The notes below the pieces were generated by a model, which worked only from the letters and a program-made list of their open reading frames with translations, was not told the DNA's origin and made no database searches. Below are positions 34,077 through 45,295 of a stretch of 64,000 bases of DNA, piece after piece. The position numbers and the translations under genes are program-made. Every line of letters begins with the position of its first letter. Positions within the stretch are counted from its first letter, which is position 1. This DNA is from Monodelphis domestica (taxonomy: Eukaryota > Chordata > Mammalia > Didelphimorphia > Didelphidae): the NCBI RefSeq assembly GCF_027887165.1, contig NC_077227.1:542605689-542669688 (forward strand). The letters run 5' to 3'.

Positions 34077-35455
34077 TGTAAAGATTAAATTAACTCTTCC
34101 CTGATTGTGAAAATGAAATTCTCTCCTGATTGTGAAGATTAAATTAATTTCTCTGCCCATTTTTAGATTTAGTCACCTAAACTGTAAACATCCCACTTAA
34201 TCAGAGAGTGGAGGAGGTCTGTGACCCAAGTGTGTGATAGTGGGTGAGGAATCAGAATCTAACTGACTGCCCCCTGGGTAGTTCTCAGCAAAGCTGCACC
34301 TGTAATTGGTAGATGTAAAAATGGAGGAAAACACAGGAAATGATATAAAAGAAAGTGTCTTTAAAAGGGAGCTACAACTTGGCTGATGAAGGATTTGCTG
34401 ACTGGACCTGAGACCCTGTACTTGGTGAGACTATTCTTAAATCTCTTCCTTTGGACTGAGGTAGTGAGTGAAAACAGCTGATTCCTTTCCTGGATTTTCT
34501 GAAGAGACTAGCCTCAGTAGAGACATATCCTCTTGAGCGAGGCTCCCTGCATCCCCAGATTCTCAGCTATGTTAAGTGTGAAATTATGGTTGAGACTGAA
34601 AAAAAATGTAAATTTAAGTGGTTGCCAAGGGATATCCCAAATAATAAAATACCCAAGTCAGCTGCCAAATTTTATGGTGATTTAATTACAACAGGAGGAA
34701 GAAAATATTAGAGGGAGAGAAAGAGAGGGAGAGAAGGAAAAAAGTTTAACTCAAAACCCGCTGTGGCTCAGGCTGAGCCAAAGCGGGAGTTTAAGGCCCT
34801 GGAGAGCCAAGACAGAGAAAGAGGTCAGTCTTTATCACTCACGTGACCAGTCTGAAGGAAAGCTGTCTGTGGGGCTCCTCCAAGCTCGAGCTCCAGAATC
34901 GAACTGCCCTCTAGTTCTCTCCACAGGAAGTCACAAGAACTCCAGAGGCTATTCTCTATCTCACTTCCTACATCTCACATGTGCCAATGGTGGCCCAAGC
35001 TTGACTTAGGACAGCCCAGAGGTCTGTCCTTTTTTTGCACATGTCCGTTGAAGGCCATTTTATCAGATAATTAAATCTTGAGTTTGGATGCAGACCTTCC
35101 TAATCTTGTTAAACTGAGTAGGGTGGAGAATGTAGTTTCCAAGACCTGATTCTGTTATTCCAAGTATCTCCATTGTTATTGATCAGGAAATAGCTAAATC
35201 AGATCTTCTAAAGAATGGTCTGAGTAGGGTGGAGTAGTTCTAAAATTCACAGCTACAAGGATTGAGACCTCCCCTGCTAAGAACTAAACTCCCTTGCCTG
35301 TTTTTCAGCAAGGGGTCAGAGCAAAATACTTAGTGCTTAGGCTAGATATCTACCCTATCCTCTCTCTCATTTTGTTACTTTAACTCTTTCTATATTTTGT
35401 AAATAAATTGTTAAATAAATATCTTTGGAATTAAATAAGTTCCTAGCTACCCTAC
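34077..35455 (+). mobile_element. LTR of an endogenous retrovirus, apparently split by a second LTR
   Basis: It begins near TGTAAAGATTAAATTAAC. A direct repeat, CTGATTGTGAA, occurs at 34,101 and 34,126. A TATA-like GATATAAAAG lies near 34,341. After the interruption, U5/R-like sequence has two AATAAA-type signals (TAAATAAATTG and TAAATAAATATC) at about 35,400-35,422. GGTTGAGAC (34,588-34,596) and GGATTGAGAC (35,259-35,268) near the break may be the duplicated or matching edges. No internal retroviral genes lie on either side, so it looks like a solo LTR. Outer edges are approximate. Confidence 0.55.
34597..35258 (+). mobile_element. LTR fragment of the family also present at 51 kb
   Basis: From TGGTTGCCAAGGGATATCCC (34,619) to about 35,250, it matches in order the reverse complement of 51,140-51,821. 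Shared blocks include 'ttatggtgatttaatt', 'cttgacttaggacagcccag', then 'aggtctgtc', and 'caggaaatagctaaatcaga', then 'tcttctaaag'. The middle third differs. It lacks the last part of the 51-kb copy, so it is 3'-truncated or a different LTR subtype. Confidence 0.7.
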
Positions 35456-35749
35456 TTTTGAATAATGCAGTCAAACCTTTTATACACACCCTTTCATTTC
35501 TCCCGCTTATACACTGAAATCATAAAATTATTCACACCTAATATGCCTAGCTCTTCATTACAGAATATAAGTTCCTTAAGGGCAGAAATGGTTTCATTTT
35601 TTTTCTTTCCATGTCTCCAACTGTATTTATTATCATTTCTAGCCAAATCTATTGTCCTAACTTTGCCATTTCGTGCTTGCAGCTTGACCTAATCTCCCAC
35701 ATTTAAAGTATTAGATTTATCTTTGTCCCTCCCTCTGGAACACACATCA

Positions 35750-36790
35750 TATTTAATTAATTATTAAGTCATGTCTTTTCTACTTCCTTAATATAACTTA
35801 CATTCATTCCTTCTCTTCTTTTTTCTTCTGTCATTTTACTCATAAAAGCACTTCTCAACTTTTACCTGCACTATTGCAATAGTTTGTTTTAATGGGCTTC
35901 CCATGTCCATTTTATAGCATATCTCTTTTATCCATTCTTCTCTCTGCCTCCAAAAGTAATCTTTCTTATTCATAGATGTTACTTTGTCATTTTGTTTAAA
36001 AACCTTTCAATTTGTCTTATTACCTTCTAGGTTAAGTTTCATTCCTCTCTGTCTTTTTCTTCTGGTGCAAAACCATTCACAATTTGGCAGCAGCCTTCTT
36101 TCCTGTTATTCCCCACCAAAAAAAAAGCCTAGATTGTAGCCAAACATGACTTTATTAATACCCTATGCCTTTGTGGAGATTTTCTCTGTTCTCCTACCTC
36201 TAGACTTTTGCTCACACTGGCTGTTGTGCTTGGAATGTATTCCCATCCTATATTTTTTCCAACTTTTAATGTCCAACTCAAATTTCATTTCTTTCAGGAG
36301 GAGTTGAAGGCATCAAGGTGTTGCAGTGGATATAATGCTGGAACTGGAGTTAGGAAGACCAGAGTTCAAATTTGACCTAGACACTTACTAGATATGTGAC
36401 CCTGGGCAAGTTATTTAACTTCTCTCTCTATGCCTCAATTTCCTAATCTATAGCATGGAGATAAAAATAGCACTTCCCATGGTTCTTGAATGGGTTAAAG
36501 GAGGTATTTGTAAAGGATTTTGTGTACCTTAAAGCACTATGTAAATGGTAATTTAAAAAAGAAAAGCCTTCTTTTTGGTTATTAGCAACCTTTCCCCTCT
36601 CACTTGAGATTTGATTCAGAACTTTATTCTGCATCTATTTTGTCCATCATAAAATATTTTGAAGTACAAATATCTACATTTTTGTCTTCTCTTTTTATGT
36701 GCTGAATCTTCCATGAGGAAAGGGATTATATTTTGTTTCTCACCCAATATTTAAGTAGTAAGCAGGACAAATGTTTGCTGAATGAATAAA
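35750..36790 (+). repeat. L2 LINE 3' portion, split by a SINE
   Basis: In order: 'tacctgcactattgcaatag', 'ccaaaagtaatctttcttat', 'aaaacctttcaatttgtctt', 'accattcacaatttggcagc', 'ggctgttgtgcttggaatgt' and 'aactcaaatttcatttcttt', then 'caggagg'. After the SINE: 'aaaagccttctttttggtta', 'ttccatgaggaaagggatta' and 'aatgtttgctgaatgaataa'. The coding capacity has decayed. Confidence 0.78.
36312..36555 (+). repeat. tRNA-derived SINE inside L2
   Basis: 'ggtgttgcagtggatataat', 'agaccagagttcaaatttga', 'gtgaccctgggcaagttatt' and tail 'ggtatttgtaaaggattttg', later 'aaagcactatgtaaatgg'. The L2 reads on across it, so the SINE is younger. Confidence 0.78.
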
Positions 36791-37194
36791 CAAAAGTTTA
36801 CATGACTGGTAGCCCTTCCACATTAATCATCCTTGGAATATAGTTTATAGTTTAAAAAAGTAAAGTAGAATCTATTCCTAGAAATAATTCCCAGGCATTA
36901 TCCTTCTGTTACTATGGATAGAGGTTACAGGAATAAGGAAAAACTGTGTTTCTGGCCAAGTAGAGATCTAATAGTTGTTTTTTAACATATTCTATGGCTA
37001 GTTCTTTCTAAATAGCATAACACTGAGGTAATATAGAGCTATATCAAGAAGGAAAAGATAACTAAATGTGCGGAAAAAATTCTTAGATCTAATTAATATT
37101 GAAAAATAGTACTCTCCATGGTATGTCAGATCTTTATGAGAGTCATACATATATGAATTGAGGACTTTAATAGGGAATAAGTCAGCTTTCACAA
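36791..37194. other. Unrecognised sequence
   Basis: No repeat or gene is recognised. Confidence 0.4.
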
Positions 37195-38450
37195 AAGGTA
37201 TTCAATAGTAGACTGCATGTTCAGCATATCAAAATTATCTTAAACATGAAGAGAATATAACATCCCAGTGTTACTTGACTCTGAAAGAGTATTTGATTCA
37301 GTAGAACAAAGTGCTACTTTGCAGACTCTTTTACAGCTAGGTGTCTCCCATTCCATAAATCAACATCATTCAATACTGCTTGGAAGATACATCAACAAAA
37401 CCCTACTCAGTAATCCTCTGATAATAAACATCAGTTGGGGCATAAAACAGGCAGTTGTAACCTTGCCAAAGGAATTCACCACCAAGATAGAAGAGATGTA
37501 ATACACTGTCTAGACTGAGGAGGGATTGCCCAGGGATGATAGGTTCCTCCAGATACTCCTGTTGTGGATAATATTGTGTTGATTGCATTAAGCCCCAATA
37601 TGTTGCAGATTCTCCTGGGAGAGGTCTATAATCCTTCAAAGGAATTTCATCTATCTACTCACATAGGATAGACCAAGTGAATGAAAGAATATCTATTGCC
37701 CAGATTTCAACATGCATTTGGATGGAGACCCTAGAGACCTGTCCAACAGTGTGTATTAATTTTTAGTGTGTCTATATGTATATGTACAATCATATATATT
37801 ATTTCTGTGTGTATATGTGTGGGTGAACATGCACAGATCTTTAACAGACAATGCAAATGGGGCAATGTACTGAGCCCAGAGGCTATGGGAAAATAGAGAA
37901 TAGGATGGATGGCTTTGGAAAACTGAAAGTTTTTTAATTAGCTCCTTGATAGCAAAGGTCCACTTTTTCAATACACATATTTTACTGTTCTTATTTTATG
38001 TCAATAGTCAGCAAGATGCAGATTGCGACTGTCTCCAAAGAAATAAAGTAGCATGAAGAAGGCAATGGAGAGGCTAATGATGACTGTTAGTAGACTGTAG
38101 CACAGGAGAGACAAAGAACATCAAAGAGGAACAGGAATAAAGGATGTCAGCAAGGGATTGTAAGATAGAAAGAGAAAATAAACTGGCCACGTGGCAATAG
38201 CGAAAGATAATAGGTGGACAGCCAGAGCGTTCTACAGCTTCCCTCATGATGTCAGGAGAAAGTAGAGAAATTCATTATAGCATATATGATGGACATTTTA
38301 TGGTGAGTGTGGAAGGAACATGAAAAAGAAAAAATTCCATAGAAGAGGGAGGAATGGGTGGGTGGCAACCTACACCATGGAGGGAAATGCTGAATGGATC
38401 AAATCACAGATCCATTTTAGTACACTGTATGCTATAAAATGATTGTTGCT
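37195..38450 (+). pseudogene. RTE-clade LINE remnant with reverse transcriptase fragments
   Basis: The + strand translation in broken frames matches RTE-type (BovB-like) polymerase in order. A FDSVEQSATLQTLLQLGVS block lies at about 37,286-37,345, NKTLLSNPLIINI..GIKQ near 37,398-37,450, and VDNIVLI at 37,564-37,584, where the catalytic box normally reads ADD. The C-terminal TGHVA..DNRWT segment lies near 38,183-38,220. The second catalytic Asp reads Asn, and stops and frameshifts are frequent, so it is dead. The 5' part of the element is absent. The single open frame at 37,268-37,501 is a survivor of this ORF, not a host gene. Confidence 0.72.
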
Positions 38451-38459
38451 TTACAGAAT

Positions 38460-38985
38460 TGTCAAAAAGAAAAAAAGGAACATCAGAGGTCACATAGTCT
38501 AAACCTCTCATTTTATAGATGAGGATATTGAGGCCATAGAATTTAAAAGACCTATTTCATATCATAAAAGTAGTAAGCATCAGATTTGAGATTTGAACAA
38601 TGGGATCTGGAATTATACATAATATTTATATATCTTTATATAATATCTATAATATGATACATAACATAAATATTCTGTTTGTAAATCTAATGCTTTTCTC
38701 ATTGTATCACATTTAGGGAATGAGTCATGGAACAGGTCAATTTTAATAGGGAGGAAAAACAAGAAAGTTGCTCAGTATGGGGAGGGCAAGTCTAGGAGGG
38801 ATGATGTAAACACATCACATAGTTTGTACTTCATGGTTTAATAAGCACTTTCTGTCTCTAGGAATCCTTTAGAAGAGGTAGTTCAGACATTAATACAGAA
38901 GAATAGATGTGGAAATCAATAATTTACCAACAATTTCCTACTAGATGTTCTCCTCTGACATTTTCTGGATATCATGACCCTGATT
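38460..38985. other. Antisense SINE relic, then unrecognised sequence
   Basis: The relic is at about 38,485-38,605 ('tttatagatgaggatattga', then 'ggccatagaa'). No gene follows. Confidence 0.4.
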
Positions 38986-38989
38986 TGGA

Positions 38990-39155
38990 TACCTTCCCCT
39001 TATCCCATCCTTTTCTGCCTCTTCTTGTGTGTTATTTTCACTAGTTAGATGTAAGCTTCTTGAGGGCAAGAATTGGCTTTCACATGGTATATATTTGTTT
39101 ACTCAGTCTTTAGAACAGTGCACAGCACATCGAAATGCTTAGCAAATGCTTGTTT
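38990..39155 (+). repeat. L2 3' end
   Basis: 'gatgtaagcttcttgagggc', then 'aagaattgg', and 'acagtgcacagcacatcgaa', then 'atgcttagcaaatgctt', are the L2 terminus in sense orientation. Confidence 0.7.
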
Positions 39156-39437
39156 ACTATCAAAAATAAGCTTCTTGACACCAAGACTGTTTTACCCCTC
39201 TGCTTCACTTTGTTTCAGATCATCCAACCAGTAGTAAATAGGTATGAGATGACAAGAGTCAGGGTTTTAGACAAATGAAAATCTGCCTCCACTCTCAAAA
39301 GAAGATCTAGAAAAACTATTTCTTTATAATTTTTCCCATCTGGCCCCTACAGAATTAGCTTGCATTCTTCTAATTAAAGAGCCTTGTTCCACAATCCTGT
39401 TAAACTAACAAAAGTAGGAGTATCTTAAAAGCATTGC

Positions 39438-39605
39438 AGGGGCGGCTAAGTAGTACAGTGAACTTATTGATGGCAACACTGGGCAAATCACTTAAGATCT
39501 CCACTCTCTAAGCCTCAGTTTCCTTATCTTTAAAATGGGAATAACAGTATTTTCACTCCCAATTTATATAAGATGATTATAAAGGAAGTGCTCTGTAAAC
39601 TTTTA
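39438..39605 (+). repeat. SINE relic, internally deleted
   Basis: 'ggggcggctaagtagtacag' is the head. It jumps to 'aacactgggcaaatcactta' and ends 'aggaagtgctctgtaaactt'. The B-box region is missing. Confidence 0.65.
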
Positions 39606-39949
39606 TCTGATGTAGAAATATGAGTTCTTGGGATTTTCAAGTTCTGATTTTGTCATTTTTCTGCCTTATGGCCCTGGACTAAGCACCTGACTTTCTGGAT
39701 GTCCATCTCCTTTCAGTCATCACCTTTTTGCTGCACCTTTTTGCAGGTTCATTTCACCTTGTACCTAGACTATATATATGATGTATTTATTTATTGTCAA
39801 CACTGATTTATACTTACAAAAGAAAATGAGATGGTATCAAAAGACAATTTGCAAAGTAAGAATAGTAGCATAGCTCTTAATATTCTGTGCCTGAACATTA
39901 TACATCTATGAATCTTTCAAATCTTAACACAACAGGAAACACCCAGGCT
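39606..39949. other. Unrecognised sequence
   Basis: A SINE head-like scrap is possible near 39,620-39,680. Nothing else is recognised. Confidence 0.35.
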
Positions 39950-40825
39950 ATTGCAATAGTCTTTTGGTTGAACTCAACTCTCATCTTCCCACTCCGATCT
40001 ATACTCCACTCAGCTACCAAAATGATTTTCTTAAACACAAATCTGACCATGTAATTCCCTTACTCAGTTAAGGTTCCCTATTACCTCTAGGATCAAATAT
40101 AAAGTCTATTGCAAAGTATTTAAAGTCTTTTACTACTTACCCCCTAGTTTTCTTGCTTTTTTACTTTCATTTACATACCCTGAGAAACTGCCCACTTGTT
40201 TACTTGCATTTCTTTTCAAAGATCCTGGACTACTCCTGGAATCCTGGAATCCCCTTTCCCAAATCAGTGTCTTTTAAATATCTTTTCTCCCCTTTTGGAA
40301 TACTCTTTCTCCTTATCTGCGTCTCCTGACTTTTCTGGCTTCCTTCCATGTTCAGCTCAAATCCCACCTTGTACAGCCTTTTCTGGTCCTTCCTCACTGC
40401 TAGTGCTCTGAGATTGCCTTCTATCCATTCTGTATAGGGCAGCCAGTTGGCACAGTGGATAGTGTTGGTCTTGGAGTCAGGAAGAACTGGGTTTGCATCC
40501 AGTCTCAGATACTTATTAGCTGTGTGATCCTGGGCAAGTCCCTTAACCCTGTTTTCTTCAGTTTCCTTATCTACAAAATGAGATGGAGAAGGAAAGGTCA
40601 AACTTCTCTCCAGTATCTCTTCTAAGAAAAACCCAAATGGGGTCACAAAGAGTCAAAAACAATTGAAACAATATTCTTTTTATATCTTGTATATACAGAG
40701 TTGTTTGCATATTGTCTTCTATGTTAGAATATGACCTCCTTGATGACAGGGATCCAGTTTTTGCCCATCTTTGTATCCTTTTTGGCCCAACACAGACAAT
40801 AAATGCTCATTGAATGATTTAGAGT
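39950..40825 (+). repeat. L2 LINE 3' portion, split by a SINE
   Basis: In order: 'ggctattgcaatagtctttt', 'aatctgaccatgtaattccc', 'aaagtcttttactacttacc', 'atgttcagctcaaatcccac', then after the SINE 'gacctccttgatgacaggga' and 'cacagacaataaatgctcat'. The forward frame at 40,196-40,411 is decayed L2. Confidence 0.82.
40437..40672 (+). repeat. tRNA-derived SINE inside L2
   Basis: 'cagccagttggcacagtgga', 'ggagtcaggaagaactgggt', 'gtgatcctgggcaagtccct' and 3' end 'aaatggggtcacaaagagtc', then 'aaaaacaattgaaac'. The 138-residue reverse-strand frame at 40,230-40,646 is an antisense shadow of this SINE and the L2. Confidence 0.88.
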
Positions 40826-41179
40826 TCCTACTAAAATTAAGGTTTTTCTAGTGATTATATTCAGTGACTATATGAAAGGGAGTCAGTGACCACTTGGACT
40901 AGACAGGCCTGTCAGCTGACTATGGGAGATCACCTTCTTCAATCCAGCCAAAATGGAGCTTGCTTCATGAAATCTGCTGTCTCTGTCAGCTCTCTCTTCT
41001 TCCTGATTAGATCATTTCTTTAGTTTTGGGGGAAGAGTCCTGGCTCGCTGGATTGTACTTTAAACACTAGGAAATCACTCATTGTGCAACAAAATGGAAG
41101 GTGAAGCAAGGCAAATAAAACTTTATAAACCAAGACAGCACATATTGCTCTAATTTGACAAGAGGAGGAACCTTGAAGT
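40826..41179. other. Unrecognised sequence
   Basis: No repeat or gene is recognised. The word composition is single-copy-like. Confidence 0.35.
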
Positions 41180-42400
41180 CAGCTCAGTGACATCTGGTCA
41201 ATTCTTTCTGTATTGATTCATGCATCCTGAAAGTTATAAATACTTCTTGGAGGATGCTCACAGACTATTCAGTGTGAGTGGCCTATTGTGGAATCAGATT
41301 TTCAGAACTGAAGAATTTTGTGGCAATTTAGTCTAGTCCATATCTGAACAAGGATCTCCTAGTTGACATATCCTACATATTCCTTCTAGTGAGTGGAATT
41401 CATTCCCTTTAAGGTCACTCCTAATGGCTTGAACTTTTAGATATTTTTCCCTTATGTTGATCTATGTAGTATTTTTTCTTTTTTAATAGTTGAAATATTT
41501 TTTTTGTTATTTATTCAGTTGTGTCTGACTCTACATGACCCCATTTGAAGATTCTTTGGCAAAGATGCTAAAACAGTTTGCCATTTCCTTCTCCAGTGAA
41601 ATATGATTATCAGACTGCAAAATATTCCTGGGAAATGATTGTGATTTTAATGTTATAGTTATTCCACAGAGCTATTCATGCCCTCAAGGAACTTACATTC
41701 AATGACTGGAGGGAAACAATATACCTGTATAAAAATAAATAAATAATGTATTCAAATTTAATGAACAGAGACAAATATATTAGAGACTTGGGGATCTGGA
41801 TGGTAGAATGCTTAATTATTTTACCCCTTCCATCATCTTCCTCTGGACATATTTCAAATTGTAAAAGTCCTTTCCCAACTGTGGAACTTAGAAATTGACA
41901 CAATATTCCATATTATATGGACTTACCAGGTAGAGGATAGTGGAACTATGACCTTTTTTGTTCTCCCTCAATCCATTTTTATTAGTGTAGTCTGTGATTG
42001 TGTTAGTTGTTTTGGCTTCACATCTCTCACTCATTTGGAAAATAGACTTTACTCAAAATCATGGGCTTTTTTCCCCCACATAAACTATGGCCTGAGAGTC
42101 TACTGATGGTTTAAAACTGTACCCTAAGGCTTTTGGGACAGCTGTATTATTTAATCATCCCTTTCCTACCCTGTAGTTGTAGAAGTGATTTCCTGAGCTC
42201 AAAATGTAGCATTTTACAAACATTCTTATTAAATTTAAATTAAATTTAAAATTAATTAAATAAAATAATTAAATTAATATTAATTTTTATAAGATTTAGG
42301 TCCATTATTCTCATCTCTTGAGCTTTTTATGCTCCACTTCTATTGTTCATTGTGTAGCTATCCTTCTCAGTTTTGTGATATCTGTAAATATTACATATAT
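41180..42400. repeat. CR1/L3-like LINE relics with a SINE fragment
   Basis: 'agtctagtccatatctgaac', 'gaattcattccctttaaggt', 'tagaaattgacacaatattc', 'gaagtgatttcctgagctca' and 'ttctcagttttgtgatatct', then 'gtaaatatta', follow the CR1/L3 3' region. An antisense SINE fragment is at about 41,495-41,605 ('tttgccatttccttctccag'). An A/T-only stretch at 42,225-42,290 is simple sequence. Confidence 0.45.
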
Positions 42401-43424
42401 ATAAACATATACATATGCTTTTTGTTTCATCTCAGCCATTAGAAACATCTTTGTATCCTGGTGTGTTTTAGTGAAGGAAATGATACATGCTTACTCTTCT
42501 TTAGACGTTTCTCATATACATAATTTCTTATCAGATTTCTAGATTACTCTGTAGACAGAAAAGACTAGAAGCAATCTCTGTGAGACTTCCCTCTTTCGTA
42601 GAGTGCCTACAGAAAGAATTAAACCTTTTCCGATTTCAATTTCATAGGAAGAATCCACATGAAATTATTCAAAGTAACAGGAGAGAGTTAAGGCAGGCAG
42701 ACACTCAATACTACTGTGGATTTAGAAACTACTATGAGTGCTTTACACATTCAAAGTATGTCATATCTGAAATGTACTTCTGCTTGAATTAACTATCTAA
42801 GACCAATATTTCAGGTCAAAAAACAGAACCAGTGTCTGAGAACAACTAATGTTATGCTCTCTACATTACCAGCCACCATAATTCCAATGGTTGATCCTAG
42901 ATCGAAAGTAGAGATTTCCCTGGCTTTCTAGACTATAACAAGTTACCTGTGACTTTGGCAGTTCTGTAGAAAAGGGAAGTATTTATGTAGGTGGGTAAAT
43001 TTAGGGGTATTGGATCAATGGATTTCATTGCTTGAGAGGGAGCTTAGTGAAAAGAGCACTGAATTTGGAGTCAGAGAATTTGTGTTCAAATTCTAACTCT
43101 CATATTTTCTAGCAGTATGATTTTGGGCAAGCCACTTATTTCTTCCTGGGTATCAACTAAAAAATGAGGTATGGGAGGCAGTTTAGTAGCTCGGTAGATA
43201 ATGCAGAAAAAACTTAGAAACTATATAGCCTATGACCAAATACTTAGTACAAATTTTGCAATAAGGTACTGTAAACACCCCATAGAAGAAAAAGAAAAAA
43301 AATCATAATTTTTCTCTGGTATAAATGAAAGGTCAAAAATTTCAAGTTGGATTTTCCAGATAGTGGAGGCACTGTATGTCTAACCTCACAATGCGGGAAG
43401 GATGTCTATATATACATATATAGA
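42401..43424. other. Mostly unrecognised, one SINE scrap
   Basis: A + strand SINE scrap is at about 43,030-43,165 ('tttggagtcagagaatttgt'). The 70-residue forward frame at 42,580-42,792 has no familiar motif and no convincing splice context. Confidence 0.4.
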
Positions 43425-43680
43425 TTCAGTTGTTCCTTAGTCATATCTCACACTTTATTACTCCATTTGAGGTTTTCTTGACAGAGATACTAGATTGGTT
43501 ATTTATTTCCTTCTATAGCTAATTTTACAGACTAGGAAACTGAGGCAAAGAGAATGAAGTGATTTGCCCAGAGTCACCCAGTTAATTATTATCAGTGGCC
43601 AAATTTGAACTCAGGCTTATGAGTTCTCCAGACTCTGGGCCTGAAATTCTATCCATCGTGCCACCTAGTTGTTCAGGCAG
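43425..43680 (-). repeat. tRNA-derived SINE, antisense
   Basis: 'ttcagttgttccttagtcat', 'aggttttcttgacagagata', 'gactaggaaactgaggcaaa', 'tttgcccagagtcacccagt' and 'tatccatcgtgccacctagt' are in antisense order. Confidence 0.88.
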
Positions 43681-44979
43681 CCCTTACCCTCTAAATGCTT
43701 ACGTTCAGATGGTGAAAACAATATGTGAATGAAATGGAATATGTTAGATGCCAAGAGACTATATGGAAGGAAAAAGATGAACTCTTTAGTCATCTCTAGC
43801 TAAGATCTGTAATGCTATGGTCCTATTTATTGGAATTTCAGTTTTCTCATTTGTAAAATTAAAATTAAGAGCTGAACTTTGTAAGGTTATTCATGCTCCA
43901 GATTTTATGATAGTAATAATCATATTTGAATGTTGCTCATGTACAATGTGAAAAAGTAGGAAATAGGATTTCTTGGGAAAAAAGAACAACTGGATAATAT
44001 GTACCTTTTCATGATGAACTCAACTGTTAATGCTCAAAATCAAGAAAACCATTCTGGTCATAGGACTTAAGAGATCAGAAAATTCAACTCTCAATTACTT
44101 TAGATGAAGAAATTGAGGCAGAGAGAGATTATACTAATTACCCCAGGTGGAAAACTCACCAGAACTGGGCCAGAATTGGAAAGAACCTCAAAAGCCATCT
44201 GTTCTAAATTGTGCTGAATAATAATTTCCTCTACAATATCCCATGAACTCCACTGAAGGGGAATTCATGTCCTAAGGTCTGAACTCATGTCTTCTGACTG
44301 TTTTTTCACTCTTTCCACTATACCATACTGATATTTTCTGTGTTAATTTTTTAAAGGACATAATCCAAATTCAGAAACAGAACCATTCTCTAAATGTTTC
44401 TGTTTTAAATGAATAATTTAGGTTATATGCATAATTTCATCTCAATAGGGCTAAAGGTCAATTTTTATTAGGATTGTTAATATTAATAAAGTATTCCTCA
44501 CAAAGAAGCATATTCTGTGATATAGGGACAAGTGGTACTTGAAAGTAGAAAGATCAAGAAAATGCCAACTCACTAACCAGCAATTATGGCTGTCCTATTC
44601 CCAGGTCTTTTGATGAATTGCACTGGTTACATGTCTCCTGAAGAGTTGAATGAAACATTTGTGTTCTTCACCTCTGAAATCCTTTGCTCTCTGAAAGCCA
44701 GAAATATTTTCATTTTTTAAGAAGCAAACTGCCAAAAGGAAGATGTGAAATCATATTAGTCAAATATAAAAGTATGCCATTTTTTGATTTTTCACTTTTG
44801 AACCCTGATGCCACCACTGTAAACGGCTTAGAACCTTTTGAATGATCTCTGAATTCTCATGCTAAAACAGTGTGTAGTCTACAAATTTGTACTGACTCAC
44901 AACTCAAATAGTTTAGCATGCATGTGAAGCTTACCTAAAATAACTAAGTCTTTTAATAAAAAAAATTCTAAAAACACAA
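43681..44979. other. Mostly unrecognised sequence
   Basis: A SINE scrap is at about 43,795-43,910, and an antisense MIR/CR1-like scrap at about 44,095-44,315 ('aagaaattgaggcagagaga'). The remainder, including 44,340-44,980, is unrecognised. Confidence 0.4.
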
Positions 44980-45295
44980 AAATCACTGTGAATAACTTAA
45001 CTATCATCAGCAATGCAAAGATCCAAAACAACTTGCAAGAGATTCATGAAGAAAGCTATCCACGGATATAGAAGGAACTGAGAAAATCTGAATGCAGGTT
45101 GGAGCAGTCTATTTTTCATTTTATTTCGTCCATGATTTTTTTCTTGTATAAATGGTATGTGTCTTTTTTCACATGTTGAATAGAGAAATATATATTGCAT
45201 GGGAATACATGTATGACCTATATCTCATCTGCTGGGGGAGGAAAAGGGGGAAAGGTGAAAACACGGATCACAAAATGTCAGAAAATTATTATTAA
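44980..45295 (+). mobile_element. LINE-1 3' terminus
   Basis: 'tgatccaaaacaacttgcaa'-type start ('gatccaaaacaacttgcaag'), 'aatctgaatgcaggttggag', 'gaatagagaaatatatattg', and 'ggggaaaggtgaaaacacgg', then 'atcacaaaatgtcag', parallel the L1 end at 4,370-4,700. It is short, 5'-truncated and A-rich at the end. Confidence 0.75.

Noticed and set aside
40230..40646. 138-residue reverse-strand open frame, the second longest on the minus strand
   Set aside because: It covers an antisense SINE plus L2 sequence, with no start context or protein-like conservation.
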